A stretch of 64,000 nucleotides of DNA from Thermus islandicus DSM 21543 (lineage in GTDB: Bacteria; Deinococcota; Deinococci; Deinococcales; Thermaceae): the NCBI RefSeq assembly GCF_000421625.1, contig NZ_ATXJ01000003.1:186001-250000 (forward strand). Direction: 5' to 3'. A program made the position numbers and the translations under genes. The notes below the pieces were generated by a model that was not told the DNA's origin, made no database searches, and saw nothing but the letters and a program-made list of their open reading frames with translations. This document shows positions 9,374 to 17,464 of the stretch, piece after piece (the first letter of the stretch is position 1; every line of letters begins with the position of its first letter).

Positions 9374-9745
9374 ATGCGGAACGCAAAAGGCTTCACCCTG
9401 ATTGAGCTCTTGATCGTCATCGCCATCATCGGCATCCTGGCGGCGGTGCTGATTCCAAACCTGCTTAACGCGCGTCGTGTGGCCCAGATTCGGGCGGAAC
9501 AGGCTTACGCTCAAAACGTCTATAAGGCGGCGAACGCCTACATCGCTGAGCAGACAGACGCTACAGGGGCCAGCGTGCAGGCAGAGGTTGCGAAACCCTG
9601 TACAACAGGTTATTCTGCAGGTAGCTACGATGCAGGTAAGGCCCCTTCTACGATAACAACTTGCAACGTCACCTTTGATCCGGCCACCCAGAACGTAAAG
9701 GTTACTTGGAGCGGTGCCGCCGGCAGCCAAACCGTAGGCCAGTGA
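9374..9745 (+). CDS. pilA4: Major type IV pilin PilA4
   Basis: A 123-residue pilin: leader MRNAKG, then FTLIELLIVIAIIGILAAV and LIPNLLNARR, the classical N-terminal helix with Glu5. It builds the wide pilus used for DNA uptake and attachment. The conserved N-terminus is GC-rich, but from about codon 40 the sequence turns AT-richer and does not resemble the T. thermophilus PilA4 globular domain as I remember it. Two cysteines (PCTTGY...TTCNVT) could form the pilin disulphide. Strong GGAGAAGGAAGT ribosome-binding site. The stop is 1 nt from that of the facing ligase gene. Confidence 0.9.
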   Translation: MRNAKGFTLIELLIVIAIIGILAAVLIPNLLNARRVAQIRAEQAYAQNVYKAANAYIAEQTDATGASVQAEVAKPCTTGYSAGSYDAGKAPSTITTCNVTFDPATQNVKVTWSGAAGSQTVGQ

Positions 9746-9746
9746 G

Positions 9747-11084
9747 CTAGGGAGCAGAGCCAGGGGAACTAGGGTTCCCCTGGTTTTTCTTTTGGGCCAT
9801 TAAAAGCCACAGCACGCCTTCCGTTCCGGGGGTGGGAAACCAGAACAGGAAAAATATCCATGCTCCCAGGAGACCTAAGGTCGGTGGATGGCTTTCCGGA
9901 ACCCAGCGAAGGCACGAGGAAAGTAACCACAGGTAGGCTATGACCCAAGGTAACCCCCACTTTAGAGCGTACTCCAGAAGGCCGTTGTGGGCACGAAAGA
10001 GGTAGATACGCATCTGCTCAAGTACCCCGTCGGGATGTCGTAGCAGGAATACAGGATCTCCTCCGGGTGCATTGTTAACCCCTAATAGGGTACTACCCCT
10101 TTTTCCAAACTCACTTTGAAGAAACTGTTCCAACTCAAGACGGCTTAAATAGGCGGGCCAGCGATGCTCAAAGACCCCCCCGCCCCAGCCGAAGAGCGGC
10201 CTGGCCGCGATGCCCCCTAGGGCGGCCTTCCAGTAGTAGAGCCGGGTCAGGAAGGTGTGCCCGCTTGTAAGCTCGGCGCGCTCCCCCTGAGGGTTGAGGA
10301 GGCGCACGGCGCCCCACCCCAGGCCTACCCCCAAAAGGCCCAGGACCAGCACCCAAACTCCGGCTTGCCGCCGCCAAAGGAGCACCGCCACCCCAACTCC
10401 GAAAAGGGCGAGGATCCCCGCCCGGTTGAAGGTGAGCCCCAGGGCCACGGCCAAGAGGAGGAGAAGGACCCCGTAGGCGGTGTTCCGCCTCTGGGCGAAA
10501 AAGCCCGCCGCCACCCCAAACCCCAGGGCGAAGTACCCGGCGAGGTGCCCCTTTCCGGGAAAGGTCACCATGGGGAGGTTGCCGGGGTCGGTAGGGTAGT
10601 AGAGGCCCCGGTGGAGCGCCACCTCGGCCAGGGCCCCGAGGGCCAGCACCCCGGCCCCCCCCAGCACCCCCAGGGCCACCCTCTGGCCTAGCTCCGGGTC
10701 AAAGAGGGAGCGGAGGTAACCCAGGGCGAAGACCCCCACCATCAGTAGCCCCCATACCAGCCCGTCGGAGTAATCCACCACCGAGCCGGTGAGGGCCACC
10801 TGGGGCTCTGGGGAAAGGGCCGTGGCAAGGCCCATCCAGAGAGCAAGAAAAAGGGCGAGGAGCAAAGGGGGGTGGGACCGCAGGAACCGGGGCAGGTGGC
10901 GGAGGTGCGCGAAATGTACCTGGGGATGCGCGGTGAGCTCCAGGAAAAGGCCCCCCAGCAAAAAGAAGAGGGTGAAGTAGTGCTTGGCCAGCACCACCCC
11001 GGCGTGGCTAGCCCCGAAGGGCCAGACCACAAGGGGATAGAGGAAGGCGAAGAGGGGCCACCACCAGCGGCGCAGGAGGTTCAT
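9747..11084 (-). CDS. O-antigen ligase/polymerase-like membrane protein (candidate pilin glycan ligase)
   Basis: A 445-residue polytopic membrane protein of the Wzy/WaaL/PglL superfamily. It has ten or more hydrophobic segments, a large external loop and the family motif RAHNGLLEYALKWG (Arg364, His366) in its last third. Enzymes of this family transfer lipid-linked glycans to lipid A, to other chains or, in PglL/TfpO types, to pilins. Its position tail to tail with pilA4 suggests a pilin-specific role; this is inference. Residues after about 310 are encoded in distinctly lower-GC DNA than the rest. Leaderless start: -10 TAGAAT, 6 nt, ATG. Confidence 0.8.
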   Translation of the reverse strand: MNLLRRWWWPLFAFLYPLVVWPFGASHAGVVLAKHYFTLFFLLGGLFLELTAHPQVHFAHLRHLPRFLRSHPPLLLALFLALWMGLATALSPEPQVALTGSVVDYSDGLVWGLLMVGVFALGYLRSLFDPELGQRVALGVLGGAGVLALGALAEVALHRGLYYPTDPGNLPMVTFPGKGHLAGYFALGFGVAAGFFAQRRNTAYGVLLLLLAVALGLTFNRAGILALFGVGVAVLLWRRQAGVWVLVLGLLGVGLGWGAVRLLNPQGERAELTSGHTFLTRLYYWKAALGGIAARPLFGWGGGVFEHRWPAYLSRLELEQFLQSEFGKRGSTLLGVNNAPGGDPVFLLRHPDGVLEQMRIYLFRAHNGLLEYALKWGLPWVIAYLWLLSSCLRWVPESHPPTLGLLGAWIFFLFWFPTPGTEGVLWLLMAQKKNQGNPSSPGSAP

Positions 11085-11131
11085 GGGGGCATTCTATCGC
11101 ATGGGGCCGCACGCCCCAGTACACTCTAGAC

Positions 11132-11674
11132 ATGGGCGCGGCCAAGGTGGTGCGGTCCCTCAGCCTGGAAGAGTACCTGGCCCTGGAGAGGGAGGCCTCG
11201 GTAAAGCACGAGCTGGTGGAGGGCTTTCCCCACGCCATGGCCGGGGCGGGCGACCGGCACAACCGGCTGGTGGTGAACCTGGTCCTGGCCCTGGGCCCCC
11301 TGGCCCGGAAAAAGGGGTGCCGCCTCTACGCAAGCGACATGCGGCTCAAGGTGGACGCCGCCACGGTCTACTACCCCGATCTCATGGTGGTTTGTGAGGA
11401 AGACCCTGGGGAATACTACAAGGAAAAGCCCTGCCTGGTGATAGAGGTGCTCTCCGAGTCCATGGAGGCCACGGACCGGAGGGAAAAGCTCCACAAGTAC
11501 CTGGGCCTGCCCACCCTCCAGGCCTACCTCTTGGTGGACTCCCGCCTTCCCCGGGCCTTCGGCTACTACCGGGAGGGGGAAGGATGGGTGTACCGGGAGG
11601 CGGAGGAAGGCCACCTGCCGCTACCCTGCCTGAAGGGCCACTTGGACCTCTCCGAGGCCTATTACGGGCTCTAG
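11132..11674 (+). CDS. Uma2-family (DUF820) protein
   Basis: A 180-residue Uma2 protein with a restriction-endonuclease-like fold expected from the family. Visible landmarks are KHELVEGFPHAMAGAGDRHN near the N-terminus, then YYPDLMVVCEEDP, CLVIEVLSES and KLHKYLGLPTLQAYLLVDS. The Asp of YYPDL, the Glu of VIEVLS and the Lys of REKLHKY match the PD-(D/E)xK-type constellation. Biological function unknown. Leaderless: -10 TACACT (11120-11125), 6 nt, ATG. Convergent with a second Uma2 gene, from which it differs clearly in sequence. Confidence 0.85.
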   Translation: MGAAKVVRSLSLEEYLALEREASVKHELVEGFPHAMAGAGDRHNRLVVNLVLALGPLARKKGCRLYASDMRLKVDAATVYYPDLMVVCEEDPGEYYKEKPCLVIEVLSESMEATDRREKLHKYLGLPTLQAYLLVDSRLPRAFGYYREGEGWVYREAEEGHLPLPCLKGHLDLSEAYYGL

Positions 11675-11681
11675 AGACCTC

Positions 11682-12236
11682 CTAAACCTCTACCCCCTCG
11701 TAAATGGCTTCCAGGCTTATCCCCACGCCGAGGCAGGGCACCTCCGCCACCCCCTCTCCCTCCCACAGGCGGTAAAGCCAACCCTCCTCCTGGCGGAAAT
11801 AGCCCTCCACCCGCCTTTCCCGGGAGTCCACCAGGAGGTAGCCCTGGAGGCTTGGGAGCTCCCGGTAGCGCCAGAGCTTCTCCCGGCGGTCTATGGCCTC
11901 GGTGTTCTCGGAAAGGACTTCCACCACCAGGCAGGGGCGCTCCTTGTATAGGGGGTGGGGGTCTTCTGCGCACACGACCATGAGGTCGGGGTAATAAAAG
12001 GTGCGGGAGGAGACCTTGAGCTTCATGTCCGAAACGAAGAGCCTGCACCCCTTGGCCCGGGCGTGAGGGCGGAGATGGTAGAAGAGGTTGCCCACGATGA
12101 GGTTATGGGCCTCCGTGGCCCCCGCCATGGGGTAGAGCACGCCCTCCAGGAGCTCGTGGCGCACGGGGGACCGCTCTTCCATGGCCAGGTAGGCCTCGGC
12201 GTCCAGAAGCTCCAGGGGCCTTGCCGCCTCGCCCAT
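11682..12236 (-). CDS. Uma2-family (DUF820) protein
   Basis: A 184-residue Uma2 protein, arranged tail to tail with the previous one. Landmarks: RHELLEGVLYPMAGATEAHN, FYYPDLMVVCAEDP, CLVVEVLSENTEAIDRREK and LQGYLLVDS, so the putative nuclease residues are present. Leaderless promoter with a near-consensus -10 TACAAT (12243-12248), then 6 nt (GGCCCC) and ATG. Function unknown; the family is amplified in Thermus and cyanobacteria. Confidence 0.85.
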   Translation of the reverse strand: MGEAARPLELLDAEAYLAMEERSPVRHELLEGVLYPMAGATEAHNLIVGNLFYHLRPHARAKGCRLFVSDMKLKVSSRTFYYPDLMVVCAEDPHPLYKERPCLVVEVLSENTEAIDRREKLWRYRELPSLQGYLLVDSRERRVEGYFRQEEGWLYRLWEGEGVAEVPCLGVGISLEAIYEGVEV

Positions 12237-12251
12237 GGGGCCATTGTACCC

Positions 12252-12908
12252 CTAGGCGGTGCGCTCCAGGTCCCCCTCTAAGGGCGCCTCCGCCTCCACG
12301 TAGAGGGGGGCGAAGGGGGCCTCCTGGTAGAGGCGCACCCGGCCCAGGCGGGCGGCCTCGAGGAGGGCCGCGAAGGCCACCACCTTTTCCCCCCAGGAGG
12401 CGAAGGGAAGGCCCTGGAAGGTTACCTTCCCCCGAAGGAGCCCCTTGAGCCGCTCCCAGGCCTCCTTTAGGCCAAAGCCTTCGGGAGGGAGCCGCAGCAC
12501 CGCCTTTCGGAAGGGCCTGGCCGCCTGCACCAGGACCTTGGGGGAAAGCCTCAGGGCGGGCCGGGGCACGGGGGGCGGCACCGCGGGAACGAGCCGGGCA
12601 CGGGCCCGGAGGCGGTCCTCCAGGAAGGTTACGGCCTCGGAGAGGTCCAGTAGCGCCTGGACCAGGGGCGCCTCCCCCCCTTCCTCCTCCGGCCTGAGGG
12701 CCCGCTCCGGGGCGAGCTTCAGCACCAGAAGTTCGGCCAGGATGGGCAACAGCTCGCTCCGCGCCTTGAGGTCCTCCGGCACCTGGGCGAGGGCCTGCTC
12801 CACGAGGGAAAGGACCGGGAGGCCCTTCGGGGAAAGCCTCCCCCGCCTCAAGGCCTCCCGGAGCGCCTCCGGGGTGCCGGAAAAGCCGGGGAAGGTTAGG
12901 CGGATCAC
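12252..12908 (-). CDS. scpA: Segregation and condensation protein ScpA
   Basis: Kleisin partner of SMC, 218 residues. The N-terminal SMC-neck-binding helices (LLPILAELLVLKLAPERAL) and the C-terminal winged helix (FASWGEKVVAFAALLEAARLGRVRLYQEAPFAPLYV) are recognisable. With SMC and ScpB it forms the bacterial condensin that organises newly replicated chromosomes. Starts with GTG overlapping the trpS TGA (GTGA), so it is translationally coupled to trpS. smc itself is about 7 kb away in this window; I see no scpB. Confidence 0.85.
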   Translation of the reverse strand: MIRLTFPGFSGTPEALREALRRGRLSPKGLPVLSLVEQALAQVPEDLKARSELLPILAELLVLKLAPERALRPEEEGGEAPLVQALLDLSEAVTFLEDRLRARARLVPAVPPPVPRPALRLSPKVLVQAARPFRKAVLRLPPEGFGLKEAWERLKGLLRGKVTFQGLPFASWGEKVVAFAALLEAARLGRVRLYQEAPFAPLYVEAEAPLEGDLERTA

Positions 12909-13924
12909 CGGGAGGCGAAGGCCGGGCGCTTCCTGGGTAGGAGGAGGCCCACCTTCTCCCGCACCTCCTCCATGGTGGCCTGGGCGAGGGCGCGGGCCCT
13001 CCGGGCGCCCTCGAGGAGGGCGTCCATCACGTAGTCCGGGTCCCGCTTCAGGGCCTCGGCCCGCTCCCGGATGGGCCCAAGGGCCCGCATAAGGTGGTCA
13101 AAGAGGATGCGCTTCACGGTAAGGGTGCCCACCCCGGCCCGGCGGTACTCCTCCTTGAGGGCCTCCACCAGGGGCTCGGGGGCGAAGTAGGCCAGGTAGG
13201 TGAAGACCAGGCTCCGCTCCGGGTCCCCGGGGTCGGAGAGGCGGATCCTCTGGGGATCGTCCGGGAGGTGCTGGATCTTCCTCCAGATGCTCTCCTCCGG
13301 CTCCAGGAGGCCAATGGTGTTCCCTAAGGACTTGCTCATCTTGGCCCGGCCGTCAATCCCCGGCACCCTGGGGGCCTTGGGGTTCAGGAGGGCCTCGGGC
13401 TCGGGGAAGGTCTCCCCGAAGAGGTGGTTGAAGCGGCGGGCGATCTCCCGGGTGAGCTCAATGTGCTGCACCTGGTCCTCGCCCACGGGCACGGTGTCCG
13501 CCTTGTAGACCAGGATGTCCGCGGCCTGGAGCACCGGGTAGAGGAGGAGGCCGGACCAGACGGTCTCCTGCTTGCTGGCCTTGTCCTTGAACTGGGTCAT
13601 GCGGGTGAGGTCCCCCAGGGGGGTCAGGGTGGTGAAGACCCAGGCGAGCTCGGTGTGCTCGGGGACGTGGGACTGGACGAAGAGGGTGACCTTCTCCGGG
13701 TCAAGCCCCGCGGCGATGTTCACCAGGGCCGCCTCAAAGGTCCGCTTTGCCAGGGTCTCGGGCTCGTAGGCCAGGGGGTTGGTGAGGGCGTGGTAGTCCA
13801 CGATGCAAAAGAGGGCGTCCCGGCCCAGCTTTTCCCCGATCTCTACCCATTGCTTGATGGCCCCCAGGTAGTTGCCGATGTGGATCTCCCCGGAGGGCTG
13901 GATGCCGGAAAGGACCCGCTTCAT
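12905..13924 (-). CDS. trpS: Tryptophanyl-tRNA synthetase
   Basis: Class I aminoacyl-tRNA synthetase charging tRNA-Trp, 339 residues. Signatures: PSGEIHIGNYLGA (HIGH-type) at 10-22 and KMSKSLGNTIG (KMSKS), with GEDQVQHIELTREI between. Start at MKRVLSGIQPSGE fits the family; an upstream alternative would add 12 unlikely residues. A minus-strand TACCCT lies 7 nt before the ATG, suggesting a leaderless message. Overlaps scpA by 4 nt. Confidence 0.96.
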   Translation of the reverse strand: MKRVLSGIQPSGEIHIGNYLGAIKQWVEIGEKLGRDALFCIVDYHALTNPLAYEPETLAKRTFEAALVNIAAGLDPEKVTLFVQSHVPEHTELAWVFTTLTPLGDLTRMTQFKDKASKQETVWSGLLLYPVLQAADILVYKADTVPVGEDQVQHIELTREIARRFNHLFGETFPEPEALLNPKAPRVPGIDGRAKMSKSLGNTIGLLEPEESIWRKIQHLPDDPQRIRLSDPGDPERSLVFTYLAYFAPEPLVEALKEEYRRAGVGTLTVKRILFDHLMRALGPIRERAEALKRDPDYVMDALLEGARRARALAQATMEEVREKVGLLLPRKRPAFASR

Positions 13925-13980
13925 TACCCTAAGGGTACGGTGGGGTGAGGGCGCCGTCAACCGCTTGGTAGGATGGCCTT

Positions 13981-14199
13981 ATGAAGGACCTGGTGGAGTA
14001 CCTGGCGAAGAGCGTGGTGGAGCATCCCGAGGCGGTGCGGGTAGAGGAGGCGCGGGGCCGGGAGGGGCCCGTGTACGTGGTGGCGGTGGCCCCCGAGGAC
14101 AAGGGGCGCCTGATCGGCAAGGGGGGGCGGGTCATTGAGGCCATCCGCACCCTGGTGCGGGCCTACGCCAGGCGCAAGGTGGGGGTGGAGGTGCGCTGA
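13981..14199 (+). CDS. khpA: KH-domain RNA-binding protein KhpA (YlqC)
   Basis: A single 72-residue KH domain with the invariant loop GRLIGKGGRVIEAIRTL. KhpA proteins bind RNA, usually with a Jag/KhpB partner, and influence cell growth and sRNA metabolism. Placed before rimM-trmD-rplS as in many bacteria, but the usual rpsP (S16) gene is not immediately upstream; divergent trpS is. Leaderless: -10 TAGGAT (13969-13974), 6 nt, ATG. Confidence 0.9.
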   Translation: MKDLVEYLAKSVVEHPEAVRVEEARGREGPVYVVAVAPEDKGRLIGKGGRVIEAIRTLVRAYARRKVGVEVR

Positions 14200-14213
14200 G
14201 GCATAATGAGGGT

Positions 14214-14702
14214 ATGCGCCTTGTGGAGATCGGCCGCCTCGGCGCGCCCTACGCCCTCAAGGGGGGGCTCAGGTTCCGGGGGGAACCGGTGGTGGCCCAC
14301 CTGGAGCGCATCTACGTGGAAGGGCATGGCTTCAGGGCGGTGGAGGACCTCTACCGGGTGGGGGAGGAGCTCGTGGTCCACCTGGCGGGGGTGACCTCGA
14401 GGGAGCTGGCCGAGGCCCTGGTGGGCCTCAGGGTCTATGCGGAGGTGGCGGACCTCCCTCCCTTGGAGGAGGGGCGGTACTACTACTTCGCCCTCATGGG
14501 CCTCCCCGTGTACGTGGCCGGGGAGCAGGTGGGGGAGGTGGTGGACATCCTGGACGCCGGGGCCCAGGACGTCCTGGTGATCCGGGGGGTGGGGGAGAGG
14601 CTCCGCGACCGCACCGAGCGGCTTGTGCCCCTCCAGGCTCCCTACGTGCGCGTGGAGGAAGGGGCCATCCACGTGGAGCCCATCCCCGGCCTCTTTGACT
14701 AG
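14214..14702 (+). CDS. rimM: Ribosome maturation factor RimM
   Basis: 30S assembly factor that binds S19 and helps mature the 3' domain of 16S rRNA; 162 residues, family-typical length. N-terminal barrel (EIGRLGAPYALKGGLRFRG) and C-terminal PRC-barrel (YYYFALMGLPVYV...GEVVDILDAGAQDVLVIRG). A CATAAT box exactly 6 nt before the ATG may give it its own leaderless promoter, although GAGGGT could also serve as ribosome-binding site. Its stop is immediately followed by the trmD ATG. Confidence 0.95.
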   Translation: MRLVEIGRLGAPYALKGGLRFRGEPVVAHLERIYVEGHGFRAVEDLYRVGEELVVHLAGVTSRELAEALVGLRVYAEVADLPPLEEGRYYYFALMGLPVYVAGEQVGEVVDILDAGAQDVLVIRGVGERLRDRTERLVPLQAPYVRVEEGAIHVEPIPGLFD

Positions 14703-15422
14703 ATGCGCTACACCATCCTCACCCTTTTCCCCGGCCTCATCCGTCCCTGGCTGGAGGAGTCCCTGCTGGAAAAGGCCATCGCCCGGGGCCTCCTCGGGGT
14801 GGAGGTGGTGGACCTCCGGGACTTCGGCCTGGGGCGGCACCGCACCGTGGACGACACGCCCTACGGGGGCGGGGCGGGGATGGTGATACGGGCGGATGTG
14901 GCCGTGGCCGCCCTCGAGGCCGTGCTGCCCGCGGACGAGGTCATCCTCCTCTCCCCGGCAGGGAGGCCCTTCACCCAGGGGGAGGCGGAGGAGCTTGCGG
15001 GGAAGGGGCACCTCGTCCTCCTCTGTGGGCGGTACGAGGGGTTTGATGCCCGGGTGGAGGCCTTTGTCACCCGGACCCTTTCCGTGGGGGACTACGTCCT
15101 CATGGGAGGGGAGGTGGCGGCCCTAGCCGTCCTGGAGGCCACGGCCCGCCTCGTTCCCGGGGTGATCGGGGACCCCCAGAGCCACCGGGAGGACTCCTTC
15201 GTGCGGGGCCTCCTGGACTACCCCCAGTACACCCGCCCGCCCGAGTTCCGGGGCCTTAGGGTCCCCGAGGTCCTGCTTTCGGGCAACCACCGGGAGGTGG
15301 ACCACTTCCGCCGCCGGGAGGCCCTGCGCCGCACCCTAACCCTCAGGCCCGACCTCCTCTCGGGGGCGAGGATCGGGCCCCTCGAGGCCCTCTGGCTTGC
15401 GGAAATGGACCGGGAGGGCTAG
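14703..15422 (+). CDS. trmD: tRNA (guanine37-N1)-methyltransferase TrmD
   Basis: SAM-dependent enzyme that makes m1G37 in tRNAs with G36G37, preventing frameshifts; trefoil-knotted SPOUT dimer of 239 residues. Visible motifs: [39 protein letters not shown] and [19 protein letters not shown]. Begins at the nucleotide after the rimM stop (TAG-ATG), hence coupled. Confidence 0.97.
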   Translation: MRYTILTLFPGLIRPWLEESLLEKAIARGLLGVEVVDLRDFGLGRHRTVDDTPYGGGAGMVIRADVAVAALEAVLPADEVILLSPAGRPFTQGEAEELAGKGHLVLLCGRYEGFDARVEAFVTRTLSVGDYVLMGGEVAALAVLEATARLVPGVIGDPQSHREDSFVRGLLDYPQYTRPPEFRGLRVPEVLLSGNHREVDHFRRREALRRTLTLRPDLLSGARIGPLEALWLAEMDREG

Positions 15423-15434
15423 ACTGGGGGTTGT

Positions 15435-15477
15435 TTGCCCACGAACCCGCCGAGGGTTCCTCTGGGACGGGAGGCAA
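15435..15477 (+). promoter_or_regulatory. Structured leader before rplS (possible L19 autoregulatory element)
   Basis: In the 59-nt gap before rplS, a closing stem TTGCC (15435-15439)/GGCAA (15473-15477) encloses a hairpin GAACCC-GCCGA-GGGTTC (15443-15459). The 3' strand overlaps the GGGAGGCAAGG ribosome-binding region, so folding could hide it. L19 leader RNAs are known in other bacteria; equivalence here is inference. Confidence 0.35.
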
Positions 15478-15481
15478 GGCG

Positions 15482-15880
15482 ATGAACCGAGGCGCGCTTC
15501 TTAAGGTGGTGGAATCCCGCTACACCCGCACCGACCTGCCCGAGTTCCGGCCGGGGGACACCGTGCGGGTAGCCTACCGGGTGAAGGAGGGCAACCGCAC
15601 CCGCATTCAGAACTTTGAGGGGATCGTCATCAAGGTCCGGCGGAACGGCTACAACTCTAGCTTCACCGTGCGCAAGGTGAGCTATGGGGTAGGGGTGGAG
15701 CGCATCTTCCCCCTGAACTCTCCCCTCATTGAACGTATAGAGATCGTGCAGCGGGGCCGCGCCCGCCGGGCCAAGCTCTACTTCATCCGGGAGCTTTCCG
15801 AGCGGGAGATCCGCCGCAAGCTCCGCGTGGACCGCAAGCGCCTGGGCCAGGACCAGGAGAGGGCCAAGGCCGAAGGGTAG
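15482..15880 (+). CDS. rplS: 50S ribosomal protein L19
   Basis: Ribosomal protein at the 30S-50S interface (bridge B8 region), 132 residues. Recognised by [33 protein letters not shown] and [15 protein letters not shown]. Start set at [11 protein letters not shown] after GGGAGGCAAGGCG; an upstream in-frame start would add 17 non-conserved residues. It seems to lack part of the charged C-terminal tail that I recall in T. thermophilus L19. Followed by a terminator. Confidence 0.95.
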   Translation: MNRGALLKVVESRYTRTDLPEFRPGDTVRVAYRVKEGNRTRIQNFEGIVIKVRRNGYNSSFTVRKVSYGVGVERIFPLNSPLIERIEIVQRGRARRAKLYFIRELSEREIRRKLRVDRKRLGQDQERAKAEG

Positions 15881-15893
15881 GGGGCCCCGGTAG

Positions 15894-15912
15894 AACCTCC
15901 CCGCGAGGTTTT
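15894..15912 (+). terminator. Intrinsic terminator after rplS
   Basis: AACCTC-CCCGC-GAGGTT stem-loop ending in TTTT, 14 nt after the rplS stop. Confidence 0.65.
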
Positions 15913-15928
15913 GGCTGGGGAAGCCAAA
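15910..15928. terminator. Bidirectional hairpin between rplS and the response-regulator gene
   Basis: TTTGGCT-GGGGA-AGCCAAA, a perfect 7-bp stem overlapping the tail of the rplS terminator. Its A/T-rich ends could terminate transcripts from either side. Confidence 0.45.
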
Positions 15929-15938
15929 GCAAAGGGGA

Positions 15939-16517
15939 TCACTTCAGAAATCCAAGGGCCCGGGCACGCTCCAGGGCCTCCACCCGGTTCCGGGACTCCA
16001 GCTTGGCGTAGAGCCTTTCCAGGTGGTCCCGCACCGTCTCGGGGGAGAGGCCCAGGGCCCGGGCCATCCCCTTGGCGGAAAGCCCCTGGGCGAGGAGCCT
16101 CAGGACCTCTTCCTCCCGTGGGGTGAGGGCGGGGAGGTCGGGGGGGAGGAGGCGCTCCTCTCCGGAACGCACCCGGAGGAGCCGCCTTTTGAGCTCCGGG
16201 GCGGAAAGCTCCTTGGAGAAGTAGGCATCGGCCCCCGCCAGGGCTGCTTCCCGCAGCAGGACAGGCTCCTGGTAGGTGGTGAGGAGGGCGATGAGCCCGC
16301 GGTACCCCCCCTCGCGAAGCCTTCGGGCGCACTCCAGGCCGTCCATCTTGGGCATGCGCAGGTCCAGGAGCACGGCCTCGGGCCTCAGGGCCAGGGTTTG
16401 GACCAGGGCCTCCTCCCCGTTGGCCGCCTCGGCCACCACCTTTAGCCCCTCGGCCTCGAGGCCGGCCCGAAGCCCCAGGCGAAAGAGGGGGTGGTCGTCG
16501 GCGATGAGAACCCGCAT
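15939..16517 (-). CDS. NarL/FixJ-type response regulator (orphan)
   Basis: A 192-residue two-domain regulator. The receiver has the acidic pair Asp7/Asp8, phospho-acceptor Asp52 ([11 protein letters not shown]), Thr80 and Lys102. A LuxR-type helix-turn-helix ([17 protein letters not shown]...[14 protein letters not shown], about 130-172) follows. It should bind DNA when phosphorylated. No histidine kinase is adjacent, so partner and targets are unknown. Leaderless start: minus-strand TAGCCT, 7 nt, ATG. Divergent from sdaAA, with the two promoters about 20 nt apart. Confidence 0.88.
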   Translation of the reverse strand: MRVLIADDHPLFRLGLRAGLEAEGLKVVAEAANGEEALVQTLALRPEAVLLDLRMPKMDGLECARRLREGGYRGLIALLTTYQEPVLLREAALAGADAYFSKELSAPELKRRLLRVRSGEERLLPPDLPALTPREEEVLRLLAQGLSAKGMARALGLSPETVRDHLERLYAKLESRNRVEALERARALGFLK

Positions 16518-16552
16518 CCCCTTTAGGCTACCCCAGGGCCTATACTCGAGGC

Positions 16553-17428
16553 ATGCCCCTTACCCTGAATGCCCTCAGCGAGCTCACAGGCCTGGCCTCG
16601 GAGCATGTCCTCCGGGAAGAGGTGGAGGAGACCGGGACCCCGCCCGAGACCATCCTCTCCAAAATGGCCGAGCGCCTGGCGGTCATGCGGGAGGCCATCC
16701 GCCGGGGCCTCGCCTCCGACGCCCCCAGCGTGGCCGGCCTGGTGGGGAAAAACGCCAAGACCCTATGGGAGGCGCCCGATCCCCTAAAGGACCCCCTTTT
16801 GAAGCGGGTCCAGGCCTACGCCATGGCGGTGAACGAGGAGAACGCCCGCATGGGCCGCATCGTGGCCGCCCCCACCGCGGGCAGCGCCGGAACCCTTCCC
16901 GGGGCCCTCTTGGGCGTGGCGGACCACCTGGGCCTCCCTGACGAGCGCCTCCTCATGCCCCTGATCCTGGCCGCGGGGGTGGCCAAGATGATCAGCCGGG
17001 TGATCCACATCGCCGGGGCGAGCGGGGGCTGCCAGGCGGAGATCGGCTCCAGCGCCGCCATGGCCGCGGCCGCGGTGACGGAACTTTTGGGGGGTAGCCC
17101 CGAGGCCGCGGCCCATGCCGCCGCCCTGGCCCTCCAGAACACCCTGGGCCTGGTCTGCGACCCCGTGGGGGGGTTTGTGGAGGTGCCCTGCGTGATGCGC
17201 AACGGCTTCTACGCCGTTCACGCGGTGAGCGCCGCCTCCATGGCCCTTGCGGGGATAAGGAGCGTCATCCCGCCCGACGAGGTGGTCCTGGCCATGGCCG
17301 GCATCGGCCGCCTCCTCCCGTTGGAGCTCAGGGAGACGGGCCTCGGCGGCCTGGCGGACACCCCTACCGGCCGGCGCCTAGCCGAGGAGGCCCTGAGGCG
17401 CGGCCAGCCCCAGGAACCCCCCTCCTGA
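16553..17428 (+). CDS. sdaAA: L-serine dehydratase, iron-sulfur dependent, alpha subunit
   Basis: Catalytic subunit of the [4Fe-4S] L-serine deaminase that makes pyruvate and ammonia; 291 residues. Cluster cysteines appear to be Cys160 (GASGGCQAE), Cys202 (GLVCDPVGG) and Cys213 (VPCVMRNG). Two-subunit enzymes need a beta subunit (SdaAB), which is not in this window. Strong leaderless promoter: -10 TATACT (16541-16546), 6 nt, ATG. Confidence 0.9.
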   Translation: MPLTLNALSELTGLASEHVLREEVEETGTPPETILSKMAERLAVMREAIRRGLASDAPSVAGLVGKNAKTLWEAPDPLKDPLLKRVQAYAMAVNEENARMGRIVAAPTAGSAGTLPGALLGVADHLGLPDERLLMPLILAAGVAKMISRVIHIAGASGGCQAEIGSSAAMAAAAVTELLGGSPEAAAHAAALALQNTLGLVCDPVGGFVEVPCVMRNGFYAVHAVSAASMALAGIRSVIPPDEVVLAMAGIGRLLPLELRETGLGGLADTPTGRRLAEEALRRGQPQEPPS

Positions 17429-17464
17429 GCTGGCTTTTCCCCTCTGGCCTAGGCCCTTGCGCCC

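Noticed and set aside
12905-13980. T-box element upstream of trpS or valS
   Set aside because: Both genes have a start codon within about 20 nt of a -10 box, leaving no room for a T-box leader, and no TGGNACC-like T-box sequence is seen.
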